Source: Geitlerinema sp. PCC 7407
GTDB lineage: Bacteria; Cyanobacteriota; Cyanobacteriia; PCC-7407
Assembly: GCF_000317045.1 (NCBI RefSeq)
Contig: NC_019703.1
Coordinates: forward strand, 1,910,501-1,974,500
Reading direction: 5' to 3'
DNA length: 64,000 nucleotides
In this document: positions 7,528 through 14,943 of the stretch, piece after piece
How the letters are laid out: every line of letters begins with the position of its first letter
Position numbering within the stretch: the stretch's first letter is position 1
Notes under the pieces: generated by a model
The model's database searches: none
What the model saw: only the letters and a program-made list of their open reading frames with translations
What the model was told of the DNA's origin: nothing
Program-made: the position numbers and the translations under genes

Positions 7528-9462
7528 ATGATTGACGCCGCTGGACTCTTCCTCCTGTACCTGGTTATTTTGTCGTGGGTTGTGAGCCGCGCCCAGTCCG
7601 AAAAGGACGGGACCACTCTGGAAATTCCCCCCGTGACGCTGCCCGACTTGGAGGCCATGATTTCCTCTGCTTGGCAGGATCCTGCTGAGGAGGAAACGCT
7701 GCTGTTGGAGTCCGATGTCTGGGCGGAGCCACCGCCCGCGCGTCAGATGGCGATACCGGCAGAAGACGAGGACGAGGAAGAAATCGAGGAGCCGGCTGGG
7801 GTAATGCCGAGCGTCGAAATCACCGAGCCCAGCAGCACTGAGGAATCGAGCTCAGCCTGGAACGCGCCCGAAGATGAGGTCGAGGCAGCGCAGGTTTTTG
7901 CGGAAGCCCCTGCGCCGGAAGCGTTTGAGGTGGCGGAACCGGAAGCAGTGATTGCTGAACCCGAGTCTGAAATGCTTGAGGCAGCTGAACCGGAAGCCGA
8001 ACCCGAAGCAGTGATTGCTGAACCTGAACCTGAAGCGCTTGAGGTGGAGATAGAACCGGAAGCCGCGATCGCAGAGCCTGAACCTGAAGCGCTTGAGGAA
8101 GCCGAGCCGGAAGCCGCGATCGCAGAGCCTGAGACAGCAGAGGCAGAGCAAGTGATTGCTGAATTTGAGGCTGAAGGGGATGCGGCTGAGGTGGCGACAG
8201 AGCCTGAAGCCGCGATCGCAGAACCGGAGGTTTCAGAGCCTGCGCCCTTGGAGCCAGAGGCCCCAGAAGCGGATCCAGTCGTTGCTGAAGTGCCTGAACC
8301 TGAAGCGGTTGAAGAGGTAGCAGAGCCGGAACCAGAAGTACCGGAAGCGGCGATCGCAGAGCCTGAGGTGTCTGAACCGGACGCTGTTGAAGAATCGGAC
8401 GCCCCAGAAACGAATCAAGCCGTTGCTGAGGCACCTGAACCGGCAGCGATCGCCGAGGGCGCTGCGACAGAACCAGAAGCTTCTGAGGCCGAGCCTCCTG
8501 CGCAGGAAACTGCTGATGCGGAGGCGACAGAGCCCGCAGCTGTCGAAGAGCCGATCGCCGAGGACGCCGTGGCTGAACCGGAGGCGATCGCCCACCCAGA
8601 AAGCTCTGAAGAGCCGGTGGCTGAGGCAGGTTCAGCGGTTGAGGCACCGGCCGAAGAGCCGATTGCCGAGGAACCGGAGGCGATCGCCGAAGAGAGTCCA
8701 GAGGAACCAGAGCCAGAGGAACCAGAGCCAGAGGAACCAGAGCCAGAGGAACCAGAGCCAGAGGAACCAGAGACTGTTGTGGTTGCAGAGGAGCCGGAGG
8801 CGATCGCGACTGAGCAACCTGCTGAAGAACCGGAGAGCCCTGAGGCGGCGGCAGAACCTGAACCGGCTGCCGCTGAGCAGTCCTTGGCTGAGCCTGAGGC
8901 CGCTGCGCCCATCGAAACGGCCTCGCTATCTGACGACGTTTTCATCGATGAAAACGTCGAGTTTGTGGTTGCCGAACCCTTCATGGACGAGCCGTTTCTG
9001 GACGAAGTCTATGACGTGAGTCCAGAGCCCTTCATGGACGAGCCGTTTCTGGATGATGAGCCTGCGATCGCCTCCCAGGAACTTCAGTATGAGGACCATG
9101 AACCCGAGTCAGCCGCCGATCCTGAGGCCTTTCCGGAAGACGTCGCTGGGATAGAGGAGCAGGCTCCTGTTGTCCCGCCGGAGGCGATCGCAGAGCCTGT
9201 CTCCGAAGCGCCCGATGCCGAACCAGATAGCCCCGAGGCCCCACCCGCCAAGAGCATTGATCAGCTACTGTCTAGTGGTTCTAGCCAGTCTGCCGCTAAG
9301 AAATCAAAGCCGATTGACTCCATCCTAGAGTCACCGGCTGCTCAGCCCGCGCCTTTCTCCCTGGATCCGGCTGAACCTGACATCTCAGAAGACAAGCTCC
9401 TCGAACCCTGGAAGATGCTGGGAGATACAGCTGCCTCCCTGCGTCTGAAGGGACCGCAGTAG
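7528..9462 (+). CDS. Membrane-anchored Glu/Pro/Ala-repeat protein
   Basis: 644 residues. Residues 3-20 form one hydrophobic segment (L-F-L-L-Y-L-V-I-L-S-W-V-V), probably a membrane anchor with a short N-terminus. Residues 100-480 are very low complexity, built from E-P-E-A, A-I-A-E-P-E and E-E-P-E-P units, strongly acidic and presumably disordered. Near residues 483-509 the motif E-P-F-M-D-E-P-F-L-D occurs twice. The last 75 residues are less biased (S-I-D-Q-L-L-S-S-G-S, P-I-D-S-I-L-E-S, L-L-E-P-W-K-M-L-G-D) and look like a conserved interaction tail. Many A-I-A units are encoded by HIP1 octamers. A strong terminator follows at 9508. No family is recognised; a scaffolding or cell-envelope role is possible but unsupported. 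Confidence 0.8.
   Translation: MIDAAGLFLLYLVILSWVVSRAQSEKDGTTLEIPPVTLPDLEAMISSAWQDPAEEETLLLESDVWAEPPPARQMAIPAEDEDEEEIEEPAGVMPSVEITEPSSTEESSSAWNAPEDEVEAAQVFAEAPAPEAFEVAEPEAVIAEPESEMLEAAEPEAEPEAVIAEPEPEALEVEIEPEAAIAEPEPEALEEAEPEAAIAEPETAEAEQVIAEFEAEGDAAEVATEPEAAIAEPEVSEPAPLEPEAPEADPVVAEVPEPEAVEEVAEPEPEVPEAAIAEPEVSEPDAVEESDAPETNQAVAEAPEPAAIAEGAATEPEASEAEPPAQETADAEATEPAAVEEPIAEDAVAEPEAIAHPESSEEPVAEAGSAVEAPAEEPIAEEPEAIAEESPEEPEPEEPEPEEPEPEEPEPEEPETVVVAEEPEAIATEQPAEEPESPEAAAEPEPAAAEQSLAEPEAAAPIETASLSDDVFIDENVEFVVAEPFMDEPFLDEVYDVSPEPFMDEPFLDDEPAIASQELQYEDHEPESAADPEAFPEDVAGIEEQAPVVPPEAIAEPVSEAPDAEPDSPEAPPAKSIDQLLSSGSSQSAAKKSKPIDSILESPAAQPAPFSLDPAEPDISEDKLLEPWKMLGDTAASLRLKGPQ
8701..8772 (+). repeat. 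15-bp tandem repeat in the acidic repeat gene
   Basis: The unit GAGGAACCAGAGCCA occurs four times perfectly, plus 12 bases of a fifth copy, encoding E-E-P-E-P repeats in frame. Perfect identity at the DNA level suggests recent expansion by slippage, so copy number may vary among strains without breaking the frame. Confidence 0.95.
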
Positions 9463-9507
9463 ATTCTGAAGCTCTGTAGACACCCAGAAAAGTAAGAGAG
9501 AAAAGCA

Positions 9508-9543
9508 AGAGAGCGATCGCCCGTCGGGCGATCGCTCTCTTTT
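9508..9543 (+). terminator. Rho-independent-type terminator built from two HIP1 sites
   Basis: Bases 9508-9522 are perfectly complementary to 9526-9540, giving a 15-bp stem with a 3-base loop (GTC), then TTT. Each arm contains one GCGATCGC octamer. It lies 46 bases after the stop of the acidic repeat protein. Confidence 0.85.
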
Positions 9544-10018
9544 GGGTTCTCAGGGCGAGCGGGTGGTGAGGGGGCGATCGCCGCTATTCGTGACATACTC
9601 CTACGCTGATACTGACGTATGCAGCGTAGGCTTCTCAGTGACCCCTGGTATCCCATCGGGCGTTTCCTGAGCTTTATTGACGATACGGGATGCCCCACCG
9701 CACCGGAACAATACAAAGAGTGTTGTTCTCTCCTTTGTACTGCTGGAATTTTACCTGCCCACAGATGCGACAACGCATCGTCTGTTTCCAGGCAGAACCC
9801 CATATTCCAGGTTGTCAAGGTTCAAGTTTCAGGGCGGCGATTAGCTCAAACCCTTAGCCTGATTATCTCACACCCGTTTTGCATCATGAGAGATTTGCTC
9901 GTTTTCTCCATCTCCCCTGCTCGGACCTGCGGCATAGGTCAGAGAAGTGTCGTTCGTTCGTTCGCATTCATCTCAACGCCAAATCAAAGATTATGGCGTG
10001 AGGCTTCTGCTGCTTTGG
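9544..10018. other. Intergenic region without a convincing gene
   Basis: Apart from the putative insertion-sequence end described at 9590-9778, I see no supported coding region. The base composition is visibly less GC-rich than the flanks, which fits an old insertion. A short CGTT tandem run (about 9950-9962) lies near the end of the LCP gene. Open frames here lack ribosome-binding sites and family features. Confidence 0.5.
9590..9778 (-). mobile_element. Probable IS200/IS605-type right-end remnant
   Basis: On the minus strand, an inverted repeat (CCTACGCTG at 9600-9608 with CAGCGTAGG at 9622-9630, extended by ATAC/GTAT across a 4-base loop) is flanked by CACTGAGAAG before it and AGTATGTCAC after it. 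From memory, this arrangement (GAGAAG, hairpin, then ATGTCAC) is the 3' end of cyanobacterial IS200/IS605-family elements that carry tnpB and a guide-RNA scaffold. No tnpA or tnpB frame is present, so at most a decayed end remains. A minus-strand micro-ORF (9674-9778) in the same segment has one C-x2-C motif (M-R-C-R-I-C-G-Q) but no second pair. Confidence 0.4.
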
Positions 10019-11419
10019 CTAATTGCCGTATCGCCGAATCCAGTCCTGGCCAAGCTGGACCGTCACATCCGATCGCAGCTCTCCCGTGCTCTCCACTCGC
10101 ACCTCTCCCAGACCCAGCACCTGGCGCACGGCTTCGGCGCTTTCCACGTCGCCCTGCTGAGCCACGATCCGAGTCACCTGCAAGGGCTCTTGGCGCGGCG
10201 TGTCCACGTAGACATCCCCAAACCCAGCATTGCCCAGCACATCAATCACAGACTGCGGCGCGTCATAGTCTCCAGTGCTATCTTGGATCGCCACTCTCAA
10301 GTAAGCCGGTGGCGTAGCCGCAACCTCGCTGTAGCCCAGCCCAAAATGCTGCGCCATCATCGTGTCAATCCGCGATGGGTCAGGAATCCAGTAGCTGGCC
10401 TCGTACTCATCCGCAGCGCTGAAGCGTCCAGGCACCATCAGCATCTCGACATTGCTGCGCTCGGTGCGAGAGGCAAAGCCAACCAAAGCTACCAATTCCT
10501 CAACCGTCAAGTTGGTGTCCAGATTTTCTTGGATCACCGACAAAATTTTGGGTAGACGTGCGATCGTCGTGGGGTTGAGGGCCTGCTCCTTGAGAGCGCG
10601 AATGAAGGTCTGCTGGCGCTGAACTCGACCAATATCGCCATAGTTGTCATAGCGAAACCGCAGAAACTGCAAGGCTTCCTTGCCATTGAGATGCTGCTTG
10701 CCAGCCTTGAGGTTGATGTAGAGGTGCTGGCTATCGTCCTGGTACTTCATGTCCTGGGGGACGTACAGGGTGACGCCGCCCAGCGCATCAATCAGCTTCT
10801 CGACCCCCTGAACGTTGATTCGAACGTAGCGATCGACTCCGACACCCCCTAGGAGCTCACTGGTCGCGCGAGCTGCGAGAGCCGGGCCGCCATAGCTATT
10901 TGCCGCGTTGATTTTGCTGGTGCCGACGTTCTCGATGTAGGCGCGAGTATCGCGGGGAATCGAGAGGAGCGCAAGGGCCTGACGGCTAGGGTCAAAGCGC
11001 ACCAGCATCATGGTGTCGCTGAGGCCGTCAAAGGAGTTGACCAAGGCGTGATAGCCCAAATCCTGCTGTGGCGCTGTGTCGAGGTCAGAAGTCAGGACTT
11101 TGGTGCCCAGGATGAGGATGTTGACGGGCCGCGTCAGCTCGGGCAGCCGCAGGTTCATCTTGGTCGAGATGCTCTCTTCTTCGGTGAAGACTTCGGCTTC
11201 CTCGGCGGTGAGCTGACGCTGCATGAGGGGAGTCGCAGACAGCGAGACGGCCAGGAGCGCACCGGCGGTGGCTGAGAGCATGGCAACCCCCGTCAGCCCA
11301 AAAAGCATCCACATCCAGCGGATGCTGCTACTGCGTTTGGGGGCTTTGCGAGGCGGGGGAGCTTTTTTGCGGATTTGCTTGGGGGGACTTTGATAGGTCG
11401 GGGGTTTGCGGCTTGACAC
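10019..11419 (-). CDS. LytR-CpsA-Psr (LCP) family protein with LytR_C domain
   Basis: About 466 residues. The N-terminus is cytoplasmic, basic and Pro/Lys-rich, followed by one membrane segment (W-M-L-F-G-L-T-G-V-A-M-L), then the extracytoplasmic LCP catalytic domain with N-I-L-I-L-G-T, S-D-T-M-M-L-V-R-F-D, L-S-I-P-R-D-T-R, K-I-N-A-A-N-S-Y-G-G and the R-F-R-Y-D-x6-R-V-x-R-Q-Q signature. A C-terminal LytR_C-like domain follows (about 370-460). LCP enzymes transfer lipid-linked glycopolymers to the cell wall or to secreted polysaccharide. The GTG start at 11419 has AGGA five bases upstream; an upstream ATG at 11482 would add 21 residues. The sugar-transfer and exoD genes elsewhere in the window fit a surface-polymer theme. 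Confidence 0.9.
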   Translation of the reverse strand: MSSRKPPTYQSPPKQIRKKAPPPRKAPKRSSSIRWMWMLFGLTGVAMLSATAGALLAVSLSATPLMQRQLTAEEAEVFTEEESISTKMNLRLPELTRPVNILILGTKVLTSDLDTAPQQDLGYHALVNSFDGLSDTMMLVRFDPSRQALALLSIPRDTRAYIENVGTSKINAANSYGGPALAARATSELLGGVGVDRYVRINVQGVEKLIDALGGVTLYVPQDMKYQDDSQHLYINLKAGKQHLNGKEALQFLRFRYDNYGDIGRVQRQQTFIRALKEQALNPTTIARLPKILSVIQENLDTNLTVEELVALVGFASRTERSNVEMLMVPGRFSAADEYEASYWIPDPSRIDTMMAQHFGLGYSEVAATPPAYLRVAIQDSTGDYDAPQSVIDVLGNAGFGDVYVDTPRQEPLQVTRIVAQQGDVESAEAVRQVLGLGEVRVESTGELRSDVTVQLGQDWIRRYGN

Positions 11420-11700
11420 AGATTTCCTCACACACCAATGCCAGTAGGGATCGCTAAAAGGCCGGCTGCCTGAGTCACTCATTCCGGCAGAATTAGCGTG
11501 TTCAGGAGCTTTTGCCAACTTTTCAAGCTTGTTATAGCAGGATTCTCGACGCTTTCGAGTAATCTGGCTGGAGTTTTCACGGGAGTTCACGTGAAAGAGG
11601 AGCCAGACGATCGGTCCCAGAGTTGGCGATCGCGCCTAAAAAGGCTCGAATATCCCTGGCTACTGCCACTTTTGCCCCTATCGGACAATTTTTGTAGCGC

Positions 11701-11826
11701 CTAATGGCGGAAACTTTCTGACAATTTCTTTAGAGTTGCCTTGAGCTGCTTCTTGGGCCTGCTCATGGCTGGGAGATCCTGAGGGGCTTGGGTAGGATCC
11801 ACAAGCGTTCTGTCTGAGGGGGTCAT
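11701..11826 (-). CDS. Small coupled ORF (41 residues)
   Basis: The ATG overlaps the TGA stop of the upstream membrane-protein gene as ATGA, an arrangement typical of translational coupling. The product is 41 residues with a basic amphipathic C-terminal helix (K-K-Q-L-K-A-T-L-K-K-L-S-E-S-F). No family is recognised. It may be a real micro-protein or a chance frame; the overlap and biased composition are the only support. Confidence 0.35.
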   Translation of the reverse strand: MTPSDRTLVDPTQAPQDLPAMSRPKKQLKATLKKLSESFRH

Positions 11827-12188
11827 GGCAGGCGATCGCCCAGGCGGCTGAGCACCGGCAACCGAATCCGCTTGCGTCGCCACACCTTGAACATCAGCCA
11901 CAGACTGCCCAAAAAATAGCCCGAGGTGACCAGGCTGCTGGTCAGCAGCAGCGGCACAGAGACGCCGTCGCCGGGGTGAGCTCCAGCCTCGATCAGGAGA
12001 TGGCTCACCAGCCAGGTCAGAGCCATCACGATGGCGAGGCGGCTGACGTTGCGCTCGTCTCGGGTGCCCTGGCGCCGATAGAGCGTCCACAGCGCCGGGA
12101 AGAAACCCACAACGGGCAACAAGTAAATCAAAAGCTTCAGGCGGCGAGTCTCGGGGGACTCCAGAAGGTCTAGGTTGGGGTCATCCAT
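11823..12188 (-). CDS. Small integral membrane protein
   Basis: 121 residues with three predicted membrane segments: L-L-I-Y-L-L-P-V-V-G-F-F, L-A-I-V-M-A-L-T-W-L-V-S-H-L-L, and L-L-L-T-S-S-L-V-T-S-G-Y-F-L-G. A basic tail (V-W-R-R-K-R-I-R) follows. It resembles the small DUF4870-like cyanobacterial membrane proteins, without certainty. It lies 41 bases downstream of another small membrane-protein gene on the same strand, and its stop overlaps the start of a 41-residue ORF, so the three probably share a transcript. No function is assigned. Confidence 0.7.
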   Translation of the reverse strand: MDDPNLDLLESPETRRLKLLIYLLPVVGFFPALWTLYRRQGTRDERNVSRLAIVMALTWLVSHLLIEAGAHPGDGVSVPLLLTSSLVTSGYFLGSLWLMFKVWRRKRIRLPVLSRLGDRLP

Positions 12189-12229
12189 GGCGGTGCCGGT
12201 TGCAAGATCGGTGGCGCGATCGCGCCCCG

Positions 12230-12646
12230 TCAAAATCGTTTCCAGTAGGGGCGTCCTTTCCAAAAGATGCCCAAAACTGAGCCCAGAAATTCGGGCTGAT
12301 CCAGGGGAAATACGATGGGCAACCAAGGAATCAGGCCCCGCAGATACAGGCTGAGGCCCAGGCACAGCACCAGCGCCCACAGGACGCCGCTGTTGATGAT
12401 CACCTGGGGGAAGACCCGCTCGAGTAGATAAACGGCCAAAGCGCCTGCTCCTAGGCCCACAAGGGCTGTGGCGATCAGGCCAAAAACTGACAAAAACAGG
12501 CCAATGCTTTGATTGATCACCGGCAGAGATAGCGCTCCCCAGACCAGCACGATTTCGATGGCCATCACCAGCAGGGTGGTCAGCAGCGCGTCCTGGATCA
12601 GGGGCTTCCAGGGCAAAAATCGTAGTCGACGCAGGGGATTGGCCAT
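12230..12646 (-). CDS. Integral membrane protein, unknown function
   Basis: 138 residues with at least three hydrophobic segments (about 22-42, 47-75 and 83-115). A basic N-terminus (N-P-L-R-R-L-R-F) is consistent with positive-inside topology. The ATG at 12646 fits the start of the conserved-looking region; upstream in-frame extension runs into HIP1-rich intergenic sequence and is unlikely to be translated. It probably forms a transcription unit with the next two genes on the minus strand. No family is recognised. Confidence 0.7.
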   Translation of the reverse strand: MANPLRRLRFLPWKPLIQDALLTTLLVMAIEIVLVWGALSLPVINQSIGLFLSVFGLIATALVGLGAGALAVYLLERVFPQVIINSGVLWALVLCLGLSLYLRGLIPWLPIVFPLDQPEFLGSVLGIFWKGRPYWKRF

Positions 12647-13033
12647 GGGCTGAGATCGAGGTAACGCCTCGATTGTAGCGTGGCTGCGGGGCGCGATCGC
12701 CCCTGGGCAAAGGGGGATGGTGTCTGGGGCGACTAGTGTCGGCGACAATGTCAGAGATTGTGAGAGATTGCCAAAAACCCCAGGGAATTTTTGCGGGTAG
12801 GGCTGACGGGTAATCGTAGAGGTGGGAGGGAGAGGAGTGTGCCGTTTGACGCATAAAAAATGGTGATTTTGGGGGTGCGGAGTTTGCCCTTATGACGGAA
12901 GCTGGAGAACGTCCCTAAACGCTATGGTGGAAGTGCTCCCCGCCCCATAGTGAGTCTGGGAGCCGCTCTGATGAGGGACCAGGGGCGATCGCCCCGCGTT
13001 TTGTCCTAGCCCCCGCGTTTGCTTGTAAAGTTG
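12647..13033. other. Divergent intergenic region
   Basis: This 387-base stretch separates the minus-strand membrane-protein genes from the plus-strand cyclase gene, so both promoters should lie here. No clear operator, repeat or RNA gene is visible. Confidence 0.5.
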
Positions 13034-14635
13034 ATGGACGACAAGTTCCTGACCTTGAACCACGATCTGCGATCGCAGTCTTTGCCACCTTCTGGAGAGC
13101 CACTGCCTGAGGCTGCCTCCGAAATCGATTCCCCCAACGGCGCGACCGACCCCAAGATGGCTGGGGCGTTGCTGACGATCGTTGGCTGCGCATCGGATAT
13201 AGCGGAGCAGGTGGCCGCCTTGCTGCAGGGCTGTGGGTATCAGGTGCAGCGGCTCACCAAAACTGAGAATTTGCTCGAAGAACTGGCGGCCCTCCAGCCC
13301 AGCTTGATCTTGCTGGGGATGGGACAGCTGCCCAGCTACGACCTGTGCTGCCGCCTCAAGGCCGACGCCGCCACCCAAGACATTCCGGTGGTGTTTTTGT
13401 GCGCCAACAGCGACTTTGTCAGCAAGAACAAAGTATTTGAAGTCGGAGCGGCGGACTATCTCACCCTGCCGCTCCAGCCCGAAGAGGCGATCGCCCGCGT
13501 TAATCACCAGCTCAACCTCGCCCACCAGACCCACCGGCTCCACCAGGAAAGCCAGCAGCGAGAGCAGGCCCTGCGCGATCGCCAGCAGGCCGAAGACAGA
13601 TACCGCAGCATCTTCGAGAACGCCACCGAAGGCATCTTTCAAGCCTCCATAGAAGGCCGCTTTATCGACGTCAACCCTGCCCTGGCCCGCTTCTACGGCT
13701 ACGACTCCCCCGAAGACCTGATTAGCAGCATCACCAACATCGGGCAGCAGCTCTACGTCCAGCCCAAGCGCCGGGACGAGCTGCTCGTCTACCTGCGCCA
13801 GTTTGGCCAGATCTCCGAAGCCGAATCCCAGGTCTATCGCAAGGACGGCAGCAAGATCTGGATTGCCGAAAATATCTGGGTCGTGCACGACGAAGCTGGG
13901 CGCATCCTCTATTTGGAGGGAACGGTCCTCGACATCACCGAGCGCCACCAAATGGAAGTGGAGCTGCGCCAGCAGCGCCAGCAGGCCGAGTCTCTCTTGG
14001 GCAACATCCTGCCCTACCAGATTGCTCGCCGTCTTCAGATGAGCCGCCGGACGATCGCCGATAGTTTTGAGGAAGTGACGGTCCTGTTTGCAGACTTGGT
14101 GGGCTTTACGGAGCTGGCTATGGCCCTGCCGCCTTCGGAGCTGGTGGCGCTGCTGAACCAGATCTTTTCGGTATTTGACGGCTTGGCCGAGCGCGCCAGC
14201 CTCGAAAAAATCAAGACGATCGGGGATGCCTATATGGTGGCGGCGGGACTGCCCAAGCCCCGCAAGGACCACGCAGAGGCGATCGCCCACATCGCCCTTG
14301 ACATGCAAGCGGCCATTCAGCGCTTTCGACGGCCCAATGGCGACCCCTTCCAGCTGCGCATCGGCATCAACACGGGGCTGGTGGTCGCTGGCGTGATCGG
14401 CGTCAAGAAGCTCACCTACGACCTCTGGGGCGACACCGTAAATGTCGCCAGCCGCATGGAATCTACGGGAGAACCCGGTCGAATCCAGGTTACAGCCAGC
14501 ACCTACGATCGCATCAAGACAAAATTTCTGTTTGAAGAGCGCGGCACCGTGTCCATCAAAGGGCGCGGAGAAATGACCACCTACTGGCTGACGGGCTGCC
14601 AAGAACCGACCCCATTGTCTGGCCCTGCCAAATAA
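13034..14635 (+). CDS. Pseudo-receiver-PAS-class III adenylate cyclase
   Basis: 533 residues. A receiver-like domain (about 45-170) has Gly in place of the phospho-acceptor Asp (L-I-L-L-G-M-G-Q-L-P) and Leu in place of the conserved Lys (L-T-L-P-L-Q-P), so it is probably not phosphorylated. A PAS domain follows (about 190-310), then a helical linker and a class III cyclase domain (about 340-520). Catalytic features are intact: metal-binding Asp354 (F-A-D-L-V-G-F) and Asp398 (I-G-D-A-Y-M), adenine-specifying Lys392 (E-K-I-K-T), and the Asp in D-L-W-G-D-T-V-N-V-A-S-R-M-E. These residues predict cAMP rather than cGMP. The ATG at 13034 is chosen over a TTG five codons earlier. It is followed by a diguanylate cyclase gene on the same strand. 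Confidence 0.9.
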   Translation: MDDKFLTLNHDLRSQSLPPSGEPLPEAASEIDSPNGATDPKMAGALLTIVGCASDIAEQVAALLQGCGYQVQRLTKTENLLEELAALQPSLILLGMGQLPSYDLCCRLKADAATQDIPVVFLCANSDFVSKNKVFEVGAADYLTLPLQPEEAIARVNHQLNLAHQTHRLHQESQQREQALRDRQQAEDRYRSIFENATEGIFQASIEGRFIDVNPALARFYGYDSPEDLISSITNIGQQLYVQPKRRDELLVYLRQFGQISEAESQVYRKDGSKIWIAENIWVVHDEAGRILYLEGTVLDITERHQMEVELRQQRQQAESLLGNILPYQIARRLQMSRRTIADSFEEVTVLFADLVGFTELAMALPPSELVALLNQIFSVFDGLAERASLEKIKTIGDAYMVAAGLPKPRKDHAEAIAHIALDMQAAIQRFRRPNGDPFQLRIGINTGLVVAGVIGVKKLTYDLWGDTVNVASRMESTGEPGRIQVTASTYDRIKTKFLFEERGTVSIKGRGEMTTYWLTGCQEPTPLSGPAK

Positions 14636-14943
14636 CTTTTTGCTAGAAAGGCTTGTTCCGGCTGGCGCTCTGGGAACAATGGGCCAATCGCCTAAGAAAT
14701 GATGAAGACTCGCGCGATCTAGCTTGCGCTCTTGAGCTTTTGGGGTAGAGCCTAGAAGTCGAGAGCGCGGCAGGCGATCGAGGGGTGAGCGTGACGTCTG
14801 GGGCGGGAGATGGGCAAGATCAAAACAGCGAATGATGCAACTTTTCTGATGGCTTTGTCACTGACGAATTTGACGGATTTGACGGATTTGTCAACAGTTT
14901 GCTTGGCAGTGAGGGTGAGCCCTTGTGTCCGCTAGCGGCAACG
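14636..14943. other. Intergenic region upstream of the diguanylate cyclase gene
   Basis: 308 bases without a gene. The only structure seen is a run of three 9-bp direct repeats (14863-14889), described separately. It probably carries the promoter of the downstream receiver-GAF-GGDEF gene. Confidence 0.5.
14863..14889 (+). repeat. Three tandem 9-bp repeats
   Basis: GACGAATTT, GACGGATTT and GACGGATTT follow one another without spacing, about 55 bases before the start of the diguanylate cyclase gene. They could be binding sites for a regulator or simple slippage products. Confidence 0.85.

Noticed and set aside
7820-8647. Long antisense frame within the acidic repeat gene
   Set aside because: A consequence of the repetitive codons on the other strand, reading as Leu/Arg/Pro repeats; no start signal or domain.
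9619-10317. A 232-codon plus-strand frame
   Set aside because: Spans the putative insertion-sequence end and antisense of the LCP gene; no coherent protein features.
12890-14602. A 570-codon open frame on the minus strand
   Set aside because: Antisense shadow of the adenylate cyclase gene; GC-rich codon use leaves opposite frames open.
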